Source: Flavobacterium suaedae | GTDB taxonomy: Bacteria > Bacteroidota > Bacteroidia > Flavobacteriales > Flavobacteriaceae | Length of the DNA: 64,000 bases | Assembly: GCF_014642915.1 (NCBI RefSeq) | Contig: NZ_BMJE01000009.1 | Location: 50,423 to 114,422 of the forward strand | Direction of reading: 5' to 3' | Shown here: piece after piece, positions 17,231 to 25,745 of the stretch | Position numbering within the stretch: position 1 is the stretch's first letter | How the letters are laid out: every line of letters starts with the position of its first letter | Made by a program: the position numbers and the translations under genes | Notes under the pieces: generated by a model | Seen by the model: only the letters and a program-made list of their open reading frames with translations | Told to the model about the DNA's origin: nothing | Database searches by the model: none

Positions 17231-18014
17231 AACCGCGCTGCCTTTTCGCTTCAAAAATAAGTATGGCTGCTGCTACCGATACATTCATGGAGTCTATTTC
17301 ACCCTGCATGGGGATTATAATATTTTGCTTGGCGGCATCACGCCATTCCTGTGTTAGCCCTGTTGCTTCTGTTCCTACAACTAAAGCGGTAGGGGTGGTG
17401 TAGTCTTGTGTGTGGTAATACGTCGAGTTTTGCAATGTAGCACAATACATATTTATCCCTTTTGTTTTTAGGTAGGCTATCACTTCATCAGTAGTGCCTG
17501 TGGCGATGTTATTAGTAAACAAACACCCAACACTGGAGCGGATTATATTCGGGTTATACATATCGCTCTTTGGGTTAGCGATAATAACAGCATCAACATT
17601 GGCAGCATCGGCAGTGCGGAGCATAGCGCCAATATTACCCGGTTTTTCAGGGGCTTCGGCCACTAAAATTAAAGGATTTTCATTCAGCGATAAATTTTCT
17701 AATGAAAGTTCTTTAGTTTCAGCTATGGCAATTACTCCCTCAGTAGTATCTCTGTATGCCAGTTTTTTATATACTTCTCTGCTTATTTCAATACGTTCCG
17801 CATTATACCCTGAAAGTTTTGTTGCTTCCTCTTCAGTAAGCATATCCTCTACAAAAAGTATGGTTTTTATGGTGTAACCGCCTTTTAAGGCAAGCATAAT
17901 TTCACGTTGCCCTTCAATAATAAAAGTGCCTGTTTTTTTACGCTCTCTGCTTTTTTCCTGTAGCTGAACAAGTGATTTTATATAGGGGTTTTGTATACTG
18001 GTTATTTGTTTCAT
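17217..18014 (-). CDS. TrmH/SpoU-family RNA 2'-O-methyltransferase
   Basis: Methylates a ribose 2'-OH in rRNA or tRNA using S-adenosylmethionine. The 265-residue protein has an N-terminal substrate-binding region (about 1-95, with TGTFIIEGQREIMLAL, typical of the rRNA group) and a SPOUT knot domain with the three SpoU motifs: EAPEKPGNIGAMLRTADA, VVGTEATGLTQEW and IPMQGEIDSMNVSVAAAILIFE. The Arg of motif 1 and Asn of motif 3 are present. The exact target nucleotide cannot be inferred. ATG at 18014 gives MKQITSIQNPYIKSLVQL, the standard start. Its 3' end overlaps the start of the cupin gene, and 49 bases separate it from the end of the DUF58 gene upstream. Confidence 0.93.
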   Translation of the reverse strand: MKQITSIQNPYIKSLVQLQEKSRERKKTGTFIIEGQREIMLALKGGYTIKTILFVEDMLTEEEATKLSGYNAERIEISREVYKKLAYRDTTEGVIAIAETKELSLENLSLNENPLILVAEAPEKPGNIGAMLRTADAANVDAVIIANPKSDMYNPNIIRSSVGCLFTNNIATGTTDEVIAYLKTKGINMYCATLQNSTYYHTQDYTTPTALVVGTEATGLTQEWRDAAKQNIIIPMQGEIDSMNVSVAAAILIFEAKRQRGFEEN

Positions 18015-18063
18015 TACGCTATTTAAATTGCCTTCAGCAAAAGTAAGAACAAATTATAAAAGC

Positions 18064-19395
18064 CTATAGTATACCTCTTGCTTTAATTTCAAGGTATTTA
18101 TTTATACTGTCTATAGTAAGGCTTTCAGGTTTTGTAAGTATTGAGTGTATACCGTATTTTCTTAGCTCATTTACTATAAGCCTTTTCTCAAAAGCAAACT
18201 TCTCGGCAATAACCTGATCATACACCTCCTGAGTGTTATCTGCTTTTTTATTTATAAGTTCTTCAAGCTCTGTGTTTTCAAAAAATACGACTACCAAAAG
18301 GTGGCTTTTTGCAATACCTTTAAGGTAGGGTAGTTGTCGGTTAAGCCCGTCTAAAGTTTCAAAGTTAGTATAAAGCAGAATAAGGCTACGCTGTGTAATG
18401 TTTCTTTTAATATCAGCATACAGCCTGCCATAATCACTCTCAAAGAAATCTGTTTTTATATTGTAAAGGTTTTCCAGTATGCGTTGCATTTGCGAGCCTC
18501 GTCTTTCTGCAACCACACGGTTTTCTATTTTTTTAGAGAAAGCAAATATCCCTGCCTTATCCTGTTTTTTTAGTATTACATTACTTAAAACTAGTGATGA
18601 ATTTATGGCGTAATCCAAAAGGCTAAGCCCGTTAAAGGGCATTTTCATAACCCTTCCTTTATCAATAGCCATGTATACGCTTTGCGATTTTTCGTCCTGA
18701 AACTGGTTAACCATTAACTGATTTTTTTTAGCGGTGGCTTTCCAGTTTATAGTACGAATATCATCGCCCGAAACATACTCTTTAATTTGTTCAAACTCCA
18801 TAGTATGCCCCAGCTTGCGTATTTTTTTAATACCATATTGATGCAGTTTATTAGAGAATGCTATAAGGTCATATTTTCGTAACTGAATGTAAGAAGGGTA
18901 GGTGGGAACCATAGTGCCTTCTTCAAAAATATAACGACGCGAAGCTAACCTAAGGGGAGAAGAAACATATATGTTCAATCGCCCGAAATGATATTCGCCA
19001 CGCGCTACAGGGCGCAGGTTATATTCTGATGTATGTATTTTTCCTGCACTTACATTACGTTGTATATCAAAATCTCTTATTTGAAATTGCTCAGGCATTT
19101 CATCAATTATTTTTACCCTTAAAGGAAAAGAATAATTGTTTTCTACCGAAACTGCTACAGGGTTTTCATCTCCGTTAGAGAATTTTTCCGGTAATGTCCG
19201 CCATGCTTTTACACTTTGTTTAGTGGCAAAAAGCAATAGTATATCCAGTAATGTAAAGGCTGTAAAAACATAAAAGAGCAACCATACGGCATTATAAATT
19301 ACCGGGAAAAAAGCAGACACGGTAAAGCATACTAAAATGCCGCAAAACACATAGAAAAAGAAATTGTTTAGGTATAAGCTCTTAATAAACTTCAT
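18064..19395 (-). CDS. DUF58 domain membrane protein of the MoxR locus
   Basis: A 443-residue protein with two adjacent transmembrane helices near the N-terminus (about 10-30 and 34-55, FFYVFCGILVCFTVSAFFP and VWLLFYVFTAFTLLDILLLF). A beta-rich region (about 70-175) follows, then the DUF58 signature YVSGDDIRTINWKATAKKNQLMVNQF near 210-235 and a von-Willebrand-factor-A-like region. DUF58 proteins nearly always accompany a MoxR AAA+ ATPase, as here, where they probably act as its substrate or adaptor at the membrane. Its ATG overlaps the stop of moxR by one base (TAATG), so translation is coupled. It is the last gene of the operon from 24369. Confidence 0.9.
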   Translation of the reverse strand: MKFIKSLYLNNFFFYVFCGILVCFTVSAFFPVIYNAVWLLFYVFTAFTLLDILLLFATKQSVKAWRTLPEKFSNGDENPVAVSVENNYSFPLRVKIIDEMPEQFQIRDFDIQRNVSAGKIHTSEYNLRPVARGEYHFGRLNIYVSSPLRLASRRYIFEEGTMVPTYPSYIQLRKYDLIAFSNKLHQYGIKKIRKLGHTMEFEQIKEYVSGDDIRTINWKATAKKNQLMVNQFQDEKSQSVYMAIDKGRVMKMPFNGLSLLDYAINSSLVLSNVILKKQDKAGIFAFSKKIENRVVAERRGSQMQRILENLYNIKTDFFESDYGRLYADIKRNITQRSLILLYTNFETLDGLNRQLPYLKGIAKSHLLVVVFFENTELEELINKKADNTQEVYDQVIAEKFAFEKRLIVNELRKYGIHSILTKPESLTIDSINKYLEIKARGIL

Positions 19396-20510
19396 TAACG
19401 CGGAATTTCTACAGAGTCAATTATTTGTTTTATAATATCAGGGCTTGTAAGTCCTTCCATTTCACGTTCCGGTGCTACTACAACACGGTGTTGTAATACA
19501 GGTACGGCAGCTTCTTTAATATCTTCCGGTGTTACAAAATCTCTGTTTCGCAGTGCAGCAAAACCTTTCGCTGCATTTAATATTGCTATTGAAGCACGTG
19601 GTGAAGCACCCAGATATAAAAAGGCATTTTCACGCGTGTTGGTTACTATTTTGGCAATATATTCTAGCAGGTGTGGTTCTACCATTATTTGCTTAACAAT
19701 AGACTGGTATTTTACTATAGCCTCCTGTGTTAATACAGGTTTTATGTTTTCCAGCTTTTTACCGTCTTTCAGTGCATTTTCTCTTTCCAGTATAGTAATC
19801 TCTTCGTTTAAGTTGGGATAGTCTATACTAATTTTGAAAAGAAAACGGTCTAACTGTGCCTCAGGTAGTTTATAAGTACCTTCCTGCTCTACAGGGTTTT
19901 GTGTAGCAATGGTAAGAAAAGGTGCTTCCATTTGGTATTGGGTGCCCTCAACAGTTATCTGGCGTTCTTCCATAACTTCAAACAATGCAGCCTGTGTTTT
20001 GGCAGGAGCACGGTTAATTTCATCAATTAAAATAAAGTTTGAAAAGATAGGTCCTTTTTTAAAGTTGAATTCAGATTTTGAAAGGTCAAAAACAGATGTA
20101 CCCAATATATCCGAAGGCATAAGGTCGGGTGTAAACTGTATTCTGCTAAAATCAAGTGACAGTGTTTTAGAAAGTAACTTGGCAGTAATAGTTTTAGCTA
20201 CTCCCGGTACACCTTCTATCAGTACATGCCCGTTAGAAAGAATGGCAACTAAAAGCTGGTCTACCATTTTATGTTGCCCAACAATAACAGAGCCTATTTC
20301 CTCTTTTATTGCCACAATACTTTGCTGTAATTCAGAAAGGTCTATTCTGGACTGGAAATTAATGTTATCCTGACCTGTTTCAACAGTATTGTTCTCTACA
20401 CCTGTATTTTCAGTTGTACTGCTCTCTGTTACGTTTTCAGAAGTGTTGTTTTCAGGGTTTTGCCCTGTTGGGTTTATATCTTCCGGCTTGTTGTTTTCAA
20501 ATTCTGTCAT
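19395..20510 (-). CDS. MoxR-family AAA+ ATPase
   Basis: A 371-residue AAA+ ATPase with Walker A GVPGVAKT at 100-107, Walker B LIDE at 161-164, sensor 1 TQNP (about 213) and an arginine-finger/sensor 2 region with SPRASIAI. MoxR proteins are chaperone-like ATPases that help assemble or activate membrane and periplasmic complexes, usually with DUF58 or VWA partners. The first 55 residues are an Asn/Glu/Thr/Ser-rich low-complexity extension not needed for the fold; most family members are about 320-330 residues. The ATG at 20510 overlaps the DUF4350 stop by four bases (ATGA), and its own stop overlaps the DUF58 start, so the three are coupled. Confidence 0.94.
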   Translation of the reverse strand: MTEFENNKPEDINPTGQNPENNTSENVTESSTTENTGVENNTVETGQDNINFQSRIDLSELQQSIVAIKEEIGSVIVGQHKMVDQLLVAILSNGHVLIEGVPGVAKTITAKLLSKTLSLDFSRIQFTPDLMPSDILGTSVFDLSKSEFNFKKGPIFSNFILIDEINRAPAKTQAALFEVMEERQITVEGTQYQMEAPFLTIATQNPVEQEGTYKLPEAQLDRFLFKISIDYPNLNEEITILERENALKDGKKLENIKPVLTQEAIVKYQSIVKQIMVEPHLLEYIAKIVTNTRENAFLYLGASPRASIAILNAAKGFAALRNRDFVTPEDIKEAAVPVLQHRVVVAPEREMEGLTSPDIIKQIIDSVEIPR

Positions 20511-21694
20511 AACCTTAATTTTTCAATTGCTTTGTTAATAGCTACCAAATCAGCTTCGGTAGTAGTAGGCCATTGCCTGTGTTTTTTAATCAGGTATACT
20601 GCGGCTTTAATATCTTCAATAGGTTTCCCTGTTTTTATGTGTAGTTTTTCTATAAAAATATCATCCAGATTATGAGTGTCAATCATATAGTCGGTTCGTA
20701 CTTTTTCAAGAAAATATATAATTTTTTTATCGGCAATAGTATGGTGGTCACCCTCCTGATAGTATAAATTACCTATAGTTTTAGCAAAATCTATAGTAGT
20801 ATTTCTAACAGGTGCTATTTCCTTCATAATACGCTGTTTTCTTTTCGCATTAAATATAATAAATATCAGTAGCGCTAAAAGACCAAAGTAATAAGCATTA
20901 CGCAACCCGTCTTTAGACAGGATATATCGTAAAGGTGAGCCTGACAGCCGTTCGTTATGATTGCTGCCTGTATTCCAGTATATATTACCTTCAGGTAGGT
21001 GTGATAAGACTTTTTCTGTGTATTGGTAATGGTTACCTTTTAATAAGTGGTAGTTGGTAAAAACTACAGGCTGGTTATGCAGTAGGAAAGCTCCGTTACC
21101 GTAGGTAACTCTTATAAAGTTAGTTTTTTTCTGATGTAAAAAATCATGGTATCCTAAAACGGTAGTGTTTAAAGTGTCTACACTTTTAAAAAAGCTATAA
21201 TTAGTTCCGGTTTTAAAGTAATACTTTTCTTTTTTGTTTGTTGAAAGATATAGGGGTATGGAATCGTTATAAAAATAGTTGTTTCCCATTTCTATTTTAA
21301 GAGTATCTAATATTGAAGAAGGAAACTCATTCATACTCAAAAAAACAGTATTTCCGTATTCGGCAAAATACATTAGCTCTCTTACAGATTCATCATCCAT
21401 TGTATTTTTATCGCTAATATTTATTATACTGCCTTTTACGGTATAATTGTTTATATCATAGTCATAATGATTATCAAAGAATTCATAAGGTGTAATGTTA
21501 AACTTCTTGACTGTATCATTTTTAAATAAACCATCAATTTCCTGATCAAAAATATATAAACCAAAAGGTATTTTATCATTTACATTATAGGATAGAGACC
21601 AGTCAACAGGTTTAGGTTTAGAAGCATCAACAGCTATTATAATCCCCATAAGGATAACCAGCAACACGACATATATGGTAGCTTGTTTATTCAT
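20507..21694 (-). CDS. DUF4350 domain membrane protein
   Basis: A 395-residue protein with one N-terminal transmembrane helix (about 5-24, ATIYVVLLVILMGIIIAVDA) and a second near 265-285 (YYFGLLALLIFIIFNAKRK), leaving a large periplasmic domain between. That domain begins SYNVNDKIPFGLYIFDQ and contains INISDKNTMDDESVRELMYFAEYGNTVFLS, the DUF4350 pattern. The C-terminal cytoplasmic part is helical and ends with RQWPTTTEADLVAINKAIEKLRL. Function unknown; the family recurs in MoxR loci. It starts 6 bases after the DUF4129 gene and overlaps moxR by four bases. Confidence 0.85.
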   Translation of the reverse strand: MNKQATIYVVLLVILMGIIIAVDASKPKPVDWSLSYNVNDKIPFGLYIFDQEIDGLFKNDTVKKFNITPYEFFDNHYDYDINNYTVKGSIINISDKNTMDDESVRELMYFAEYGNTVFLSMNEFPSSILDTLKIEMGNNYFYNDSIPLYLSTNKKEKYYFKTGTNYSFFKSVDTLNTTVLGYHDFLHQKKTNFIRVTYGNGAFLLHNQPVVFTNYHLLKGNHYQYTEKVLSHLPEGNIYWNTGSNHNERLSGSPLRYILSKDGLRNAYYFGLLALLIFIIFNAKRKQRIMKEIAPVRNTTIDFAKTIGNLYYQEGDHHTIADKKIIYFLEKVRTDYMIDTHNLDDIFIEKLHIKTGKPIEDIKAAVYLIKKHRQWPTTTEADLVAINKAIEKLRL

Positions 21695-21700
21695 TGGTTA

Positions 21701-22468
21701 TTATAATTTATGCAAGGTTTTTTTAAATGCACTTTGCACTTTGTTAAAAGCTTCTTCATCAATTGTAAATTCCCCATACCAAATGTAATCATACAGGTAG
21801 GACAGATAGCGGAACTCTTCTCTTAGTTCATTATTATTTATTTCATAATAGTAATCAGAGTTTGTTTTATCAGGATGCCATTTAATTACTTCACGTTCAG
21901 ATAATTCTTTAAGTACCCATATATAGTAATAGCGAACGGCTAACCTGTAGTTACCTGATTTTATGGTTTTTTCAACCAGTGCCTTAGCATCCAGTTGTTG
22001 TATATTCTCTTCTGTTATGTCTTCTGCGGTAATTTTTTTACTTGATTTACCGAAAATCCATCCGCTTTCTTTATCAAGTATAGAGCGAACAATCATATAG
22101 ACAGCGAAAATAACTATTACTCCGGCTAAAATATAACCAAGAATACTTAATATAGATGGTCCTTCGGATCTTCCTCTTTTTCTTCCAAAAAGGTCGTCAA
22201 AAAACTTAGCTACACTGTCCCAAAACCTATCCCATGCATTTTTAGCTTTTGTTTTAGGCTCATATTCAAACTCATCATCAGTATAATTATCCTTAATATT
22301 TTCTCCGAATTCCCTTTCTACATATACATCACTGCTATCTGCAATTGTGGTAACATTCACATTATTTGTTTCTTCTAACTGTAGAGCTTCTTCAACAGAG
22401 TTAACTACAGGTTGTGCAAATAATGTTACGCCCCAAAAAAGTAATATGTATAGTAAAGCTTTACTCAA
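21701..22468 (-). CDS. DUF4129 domain membrane protein
   Basis: A 255-residue protein with a signal-like N-terminus (LLYILLFWGVTLFAQ), an acidic extracytoplasmic segment (about 30-95), one transmembrane helix (about 108-128, LGYILAGVIVIFAVYMIVRSI) and a C-terminal cytoplasmic DUF4129 domain: NYRLAVRYYYIWVLKELSEREVIKWHPDKTNSDYYYEI through FTIDEEAFNKVQSAF. DUF4129 domains recur next to MoxR, DUF58 and transglutaminase genes in many phyla; function is unknown. The start is a TTG at 22468 that overlaps the upstream gene's stop by eight bases, and no ATG is available near the signal peptide. Six bases separate it from DUF4350. Confidence 0.85.
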   Translation of the reverse strand: MSKALLYILLFWGVTLFAQPVVNSVEEALQLEETNNVNVTTIADSSDVYVEREFGENIKDNYTDDEFEYEPKTKAKNAWDRFWDSVAKFFDDLFGRKRGRSEGPSILSILGYILAGVIVIFAVYMIVRSILDKESGWIFGKSSKKITAEDITEENIQQLDAKALVEKTIKSGNYRLAVRYYYIWVLKELSEREVIKWHPDKTNSDYYYEINNNELREEFRYLSYLYDYIWYGEFTIDEEAFNKVQSAFKKTLHKL

Positions 22469-23402
22469 TGTCTTTTCCTATTAAATCAATGTCATCGTGA
22501 AGTGAGTTGTTTTCTCTTTGCTCAATATTACTATAGTAAATAACTCCTTGGTTTATCATAATAACATTCTGCATTAAAAACTGTATTATAGATGATATTA
22601 TTAAGGTTATAAGTAGTACTATACCTAAGGTTGAAAAAGTTTCCTGTTGGTTAAATGAGTTAGGTTCACTACTGCTCATAGTAATAAAACTGCTAAGTGT
22701 AGAAGCAATAAATGTAATAGCAGTTTGTATTATATAACAAACAATTAAGAAAATGGCACTTGTACCTACATTAGGCCAAAACTTAGATGTTACCAGTGTA
22801 TACCCCGTGCCAAACGACCAAAAATATCCTGTTTCTCTGTCGGTTGTATATTCATAAAAAGACTGGGATACCCAGTTAACCATAAGGGCGGTTACAAATA
22901 TTATAAGTGGTATACCTATTAATATCAAAACGAGTAAACCACTAATAGCAAATAGTATAACTCCTATTGGCAGGAATGTTATACTAGAGAAAAGAATAAA
23001 AAGAATTACTTTCCAAATTCTTGCTTTAATACCTTTTATAATGTTTTTGGTAGTAATAGGCACTTTATCGGCTAAAAGTTTAAAGTATACTACAGGGAAC
23101 AAGTAATTTATTGCAGAAATTAATAAAAGTACTAGTACGCATACTATACCAAATACAGCATAGTACCACTCATTATTACCAAAATAATTTTCCAGCATTT
23201 GCTCCTGCTGAAGGCTGCCTGTAAGGAAAATATTTTCAAAGAAAACATTTGAAAGCAGATATACAAGTAAAGCAAACAGCAATATAAAGCCACCTGCAAT
23301 TTTTATATAATTACTAAAATAACCTTTTCCTTCTTGCCTGAAGAATATAAAAGTGTCATTAATTAAGTCGTTAAAATTTCTGTTTTTATAAACTTTAAAC
23401 AT
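22461..23402 (-). CDS. Multi-span integral membrane protein of the MoxR locus
   Basis: A 313-residue protein with six or so hydrophobic segments (clear ones near 35-52, 80-105, 145-170, 172-200, 225-250 and 255-280). The cytoplasmic N-terminus (MFKVYKNRNFNDLINDTFIFFRQEGKGYFSNYIKI) and the C-terminal NVIMINQGVIYYSNIEQRE motif are typical of a family found in Flavobacteriia directly between SpoIIM-like and DUF4129 genes. I do not recognise a named domain. Given its place in the operon it is likely part of the same membrane assembly. It overlaps both neighbours by eight bases, which implies coupled translation and similar stoichiometry. Confidence 0.75.
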   Translation of the reverse strand: MFKVYKNRNFNDLINDTFIFFRQEGKGYFSNYIKIAGGFILLFALLVYLLSNVFFENIFLTGSLQQEQMLENYFGNNEWYYAVFGIVCVLVLLLISAINYLFPVVYFKLLADKVPITTKNIIKGIKARIWKVILFILFSSITFLPIGVILFAISGLLVLILIGIPLIIFVTALMVNWVSQSFYEYTTDRETGYFWSFGTGYTLVTSKFWPNVGTSAIFLIVCYIIQTAITFIASTLSSFITMSSSEPNSFNQQETFSTLGIVLLITLIISSIIQFLMQNVIMINQGVIYYSNIEQRENNSLHDDIDLIGKDIE

Positions 23403-24369
23403 TAGCCGGATGATTAACTTTTTTGTTTACCCTAAAAGGATATATTAAATAATAATAAGATATAAGTGCTAAGGTAAACAGTATAATAAATATATTTAAA
23501 AAGCGAGGCATGTCAGGAGAGTATCGCGTAACAAAACCTTCCAATATACCCGCAGCAATAGTAAAGGGCATAGTACTTAAAACTATTTTTAACCCGTTTT
23601 TAAGCCCCATTTTTAATGATGCTACACGAGAATATGTTTTAGGAAATAGTATAGAGGCTCCTAAAACCAGTCCCGCAGCAGCTTCTATAACAATTGCAAA
23701 AATCTCCATAGAGCCATGAATCCATATACCGCGTACACTTTCCCAAAAAACATCCTGTTCGTAAAAAAAATACTGGAAAGACCCAAGCATAATACAGTTC
23801 TGGAATAATACCCAACCTGTTCCTATACCTCCGAATATTCCCATTATAAATGAAAATATACCAACTCTTAAATTATTAAAAGTAATACCAAATGCGCTCC
23901 CCCAGTTACTCCCACTTTTATATACCGCTACAGGGTTGCCTTTCTCTATATTTTCTAATGTCATGTTTACATAGTGGTCGCCCATTATTAAACGAACAAA
24001 AGCTCCATCATTTGCAGCAGAGATAACCCCCATAGCTGTAAAAACAGAGAAGAGTATAAAAGCATATAATATATATCGCCTATTTTGGTAAACAATAAGC
24101 GGAGCTTCGGTTTTAAAGAAATAAACCAGCCTGTTAGTGTCCTGCCGCTTGGTTTTATATATTTTTTGGTAGATAATAGAAGCTAAGTGGTTTAAGTATA
24201 CAACCGTCTTACTTTTAGGGTAATACGTTTGTGCATAGGAGAGGTCATTTACTAAATGGATGTAAAGGCTGGCAAGTTCGTCAGGACTTTTTTTTGATTT
24301 ACCGAAAATAGCTTGCTCAAATTCAAGCCATTTTTCTTTATTTTGTTTAATAAAAGCAACCTCTCTCAT
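23395..24369 (-). CDS. Stage II sporulation protein M-like membrane protein (SpoIIM/DUF95 family)
   Basis: A protein of about 324 residues with a cytoplasmic helical N-terminus (about 1-90) and a membrane domain of six or more helices (from about 95) including FIMGIFGGIGTGWVLFQNCIMLGSFQYFF and GIWIHGSMEIFAIVIEAAAGL, the HGSMEI-type motif being diagnostic of the SpoIIM family. The name is historical; this organism has no sporulation genes. SpoIIM-like proteins often pair with RDD proteins, as here. I place the start at the ATG at 24369 (MREVAFIKQNKEKWLEFEQ), the usual family N-terminus. A longer frame beginning at 24417 would overlap the divergent RDD gene by 26 bases and adds 16 residues of unconserved look. 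First gene of a six-gene overlapping operon. Confidence 0.88.
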   Translation of the reverse strand: MREVAFIKQNKEKWLEFEQAIFGKSKKSPDELASLYIHLVNDLSYAQTYYPKSKTVVYLNHLASIIYQKIYKTKRQDTNRLVYFFKTEAPLIVYQNRRYILYAFILFSVFTAMGVISAANDGAFVRLIMGDHYVNMTLENIEKGNPVAVYKSGSNWGSAFGITFNNLRVGIFSFIMGIFGGIGTGWVLFQNCIMLGSFQYFFYEQDVFWESVRGIWIHGSMEIFAIVIEAAAGLVLGASILFPKTYSRVASLKMGLKNGLKIVLSTMPFTIAAGILEGFVTRYSPDMPRFLNIFIILFTLALISYYYLIYPFRVNKKVNHPANV

Positions 24370-24391
24370 AAGAGCAGCTAAAATAGGAAAT

Positions 24392-25132
24392 ATGTCACAA
24401 CTTTCAATAAATACCACCCAAAATGTAAATATAAATTTTGAAGCAGCTTCCTTAGGTGAGCGAATATTAGCTTATCTGTTGGATTTGGTAATATGGATAG
24501 CTTACTCTATTGTGCTGAGGATTATTTTAAAATTAGCAGATTTTGATTCTTTATTATCAGGATTAGATAACTGGTCTGTAATGACAATATATATTATACT
24601 TTACCTGCCTGTTATATTTTATGCGCTTGTTATGGAAAGTTTAATGGAAGGGCAAACGCTTGGGAAAAAGATAATGAAGATAAAAGTTATTAAAATAGAT
24701 GGCTATCAGGCAAGTTTTGGCGATTATTTAATACGATGGATTTTCAGACTGATAGAAGTTACCCCTCCGTTATCCTTTATAAGTGTTATTGCTATGATGG
24801 TTAATAAAAAAACACAAAGACTGGGCGATGTTGCTGCCGGTACGGCAGTTATTAGTCTTAAAAATAAGATAAATATTAACCATACCATTTTACGAGAGCT
24901 TCATAATGACTATATTCCCGTATATCCGTTAGTTATAAAGCTAAGTGATAATGATGTAAGGATAATAAAAGAAACGTTTGAGACCAGTATTAAAAATACT
25001 GATTGGGTTATGATTAAAAAATTACAGGATAAAATAGAATCAGTAACCGGAATAAAATCAACATCTGCTAACGCTACGTCTTTTATAGAAACGGTTCTGA
25101 ACGACTATAACTACTATACTCAAAAAATGTAA
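24392..25132 (+). CDS. RDD family membrane protein
   Basis: A 246-residue protein with the RDD domain in its first 165 residues: FEAASLGERILAYLLDLVIWIAYSIVL (the R and DD-type positions become R and LD here), a helix near 60-80, and the motif EGQTLGKKIMKIKVI followed by QRLGDVAAGTAVI. Three transmembrane helices are visible. The C-terminal 80 residues are cytoplasmic and helical. RDD proteins are thought to take part in transport or osmolyte/ion exchange, and pair with SpoIIM-like proteins. It is divergent from the SpoIIM-like gene with only 22 bases between ATGs, so promoters must lie within coding sequence. Its stop overlaps the TRIC start by one base (TAATG). Confidence 0.9.
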   Translation: MSQLSINTTQNVNINFEAASLGERILAYLLDLVIWIAYSIVLRIILKLADFDSLLSGLDNWSVMTIYIILYLPVIFYALVMESLMEGQTLGKKIMKIKVIKIDGYQASFGDYLIRWIFRLIEVTPPLSFISVIAMMVNKKTQRLGDVAAGTAVISLKNKININHTILRELHNDYIPVYPLVIKLSDNDVRIIKETFETSIKNTDWVMIKKLQDKIESVTGIKSTSANATSFIETVLNDYNYYTQKM

Positions 25133-25734
25133 TGTTTTACCTGCTTGATATTTTAGGAACCCTCGCATTTGCTATTTCAGGTGTGCTTACTGCTATTAAT
25201 AAAAAAATGGATTTATTCGGCGTTTTTATAATAGCCTTTGTAACTGCATTAGGAGGAGGTACTTTGCGTGATATGCTTATAGGGCATACTCCTGTAAGCT
25301 GGATGCGTGACCTTAACTATGTGTATGTAATTGCAGCAGGTTTTTTTATCGCTTTAATTTTCAGAGGCAGGTTAAGTAAGTTGCGTAAATCGCTTTTCCT
25401 GTTCGATACTATTGGGTTGGGAGTGTTTACTTTAGTAGGTTTGGAAAAAGGACTTATAGCAAAGCTAAATCCAACTGTTTGTATAGCACTTGGTACTATG
25501 ACAGCTTGTTTTGGCGGTGTAATACGCGATATTTTATGTAACGAAATTCCTGTTGTTTTCCGCAAGGAAATATATGCTACTATATGTATTTTAGGCGGAA
25601 CGGTATTTTTTATTTTAATGGAATTAGAGATTCCTATTAATGTAATATACTTAGTGACATCAGGCGTTATAATAGTAGTGCGGCTTATGGCTGTGTATTA
25701 TAAATGGGCTTTGCCTGCTCCATACAAATACTAA
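25132..25734 (+). CDS. TRIC-type cation channel family protein (YadS/UPF0126)
   Basis: A 200-residue integral membrane protein with seven predicted helices made of two homologous halves. Each half contains the family's glycine motif: GGGTLRDML near residue 41-49 and GGVIRDIL near 128-135. This internal duplication is the hallmark of prokaryotic TRIC channels (YadS/YicG, UPF0126), which form homotrimers conducting monovalent cations. Length is normal (about 200-210). The ATG overlaps the last base of the RDD stop, so the two are translationally coupled, which suggests a shared role in ion or osmotic balance; this is inference. It converges on the MutS-like gene with 11 bases between and no terminator. 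Confidence 0.92.
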   Translation: MFYLLDILGTLAFAISGVLTAINKKMDLFGVFIIAFVTALGGGTLRDMLIGHTPVSWMRDLNYVYVIAAGFFIALIFRGRLSKLRKSLFLFDTIGLGVFTLVGLEKGLIAKLNPTVCIALGTMTACFGGVIRDILCNEIPVVFRKEIYATICILGGTVFFILMELEIPINVIYLVTSGVIIVVRLMAVYYKWALPAPYKY

Positions 25735-25745
25735 CAAGTATTATT

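Noticed and set aside
23395..24369. Sporulation function from the SpoIIM-like name
   Set aside because: Family is widespread in non-sporulating bacteria and no other sporulation gene is present.
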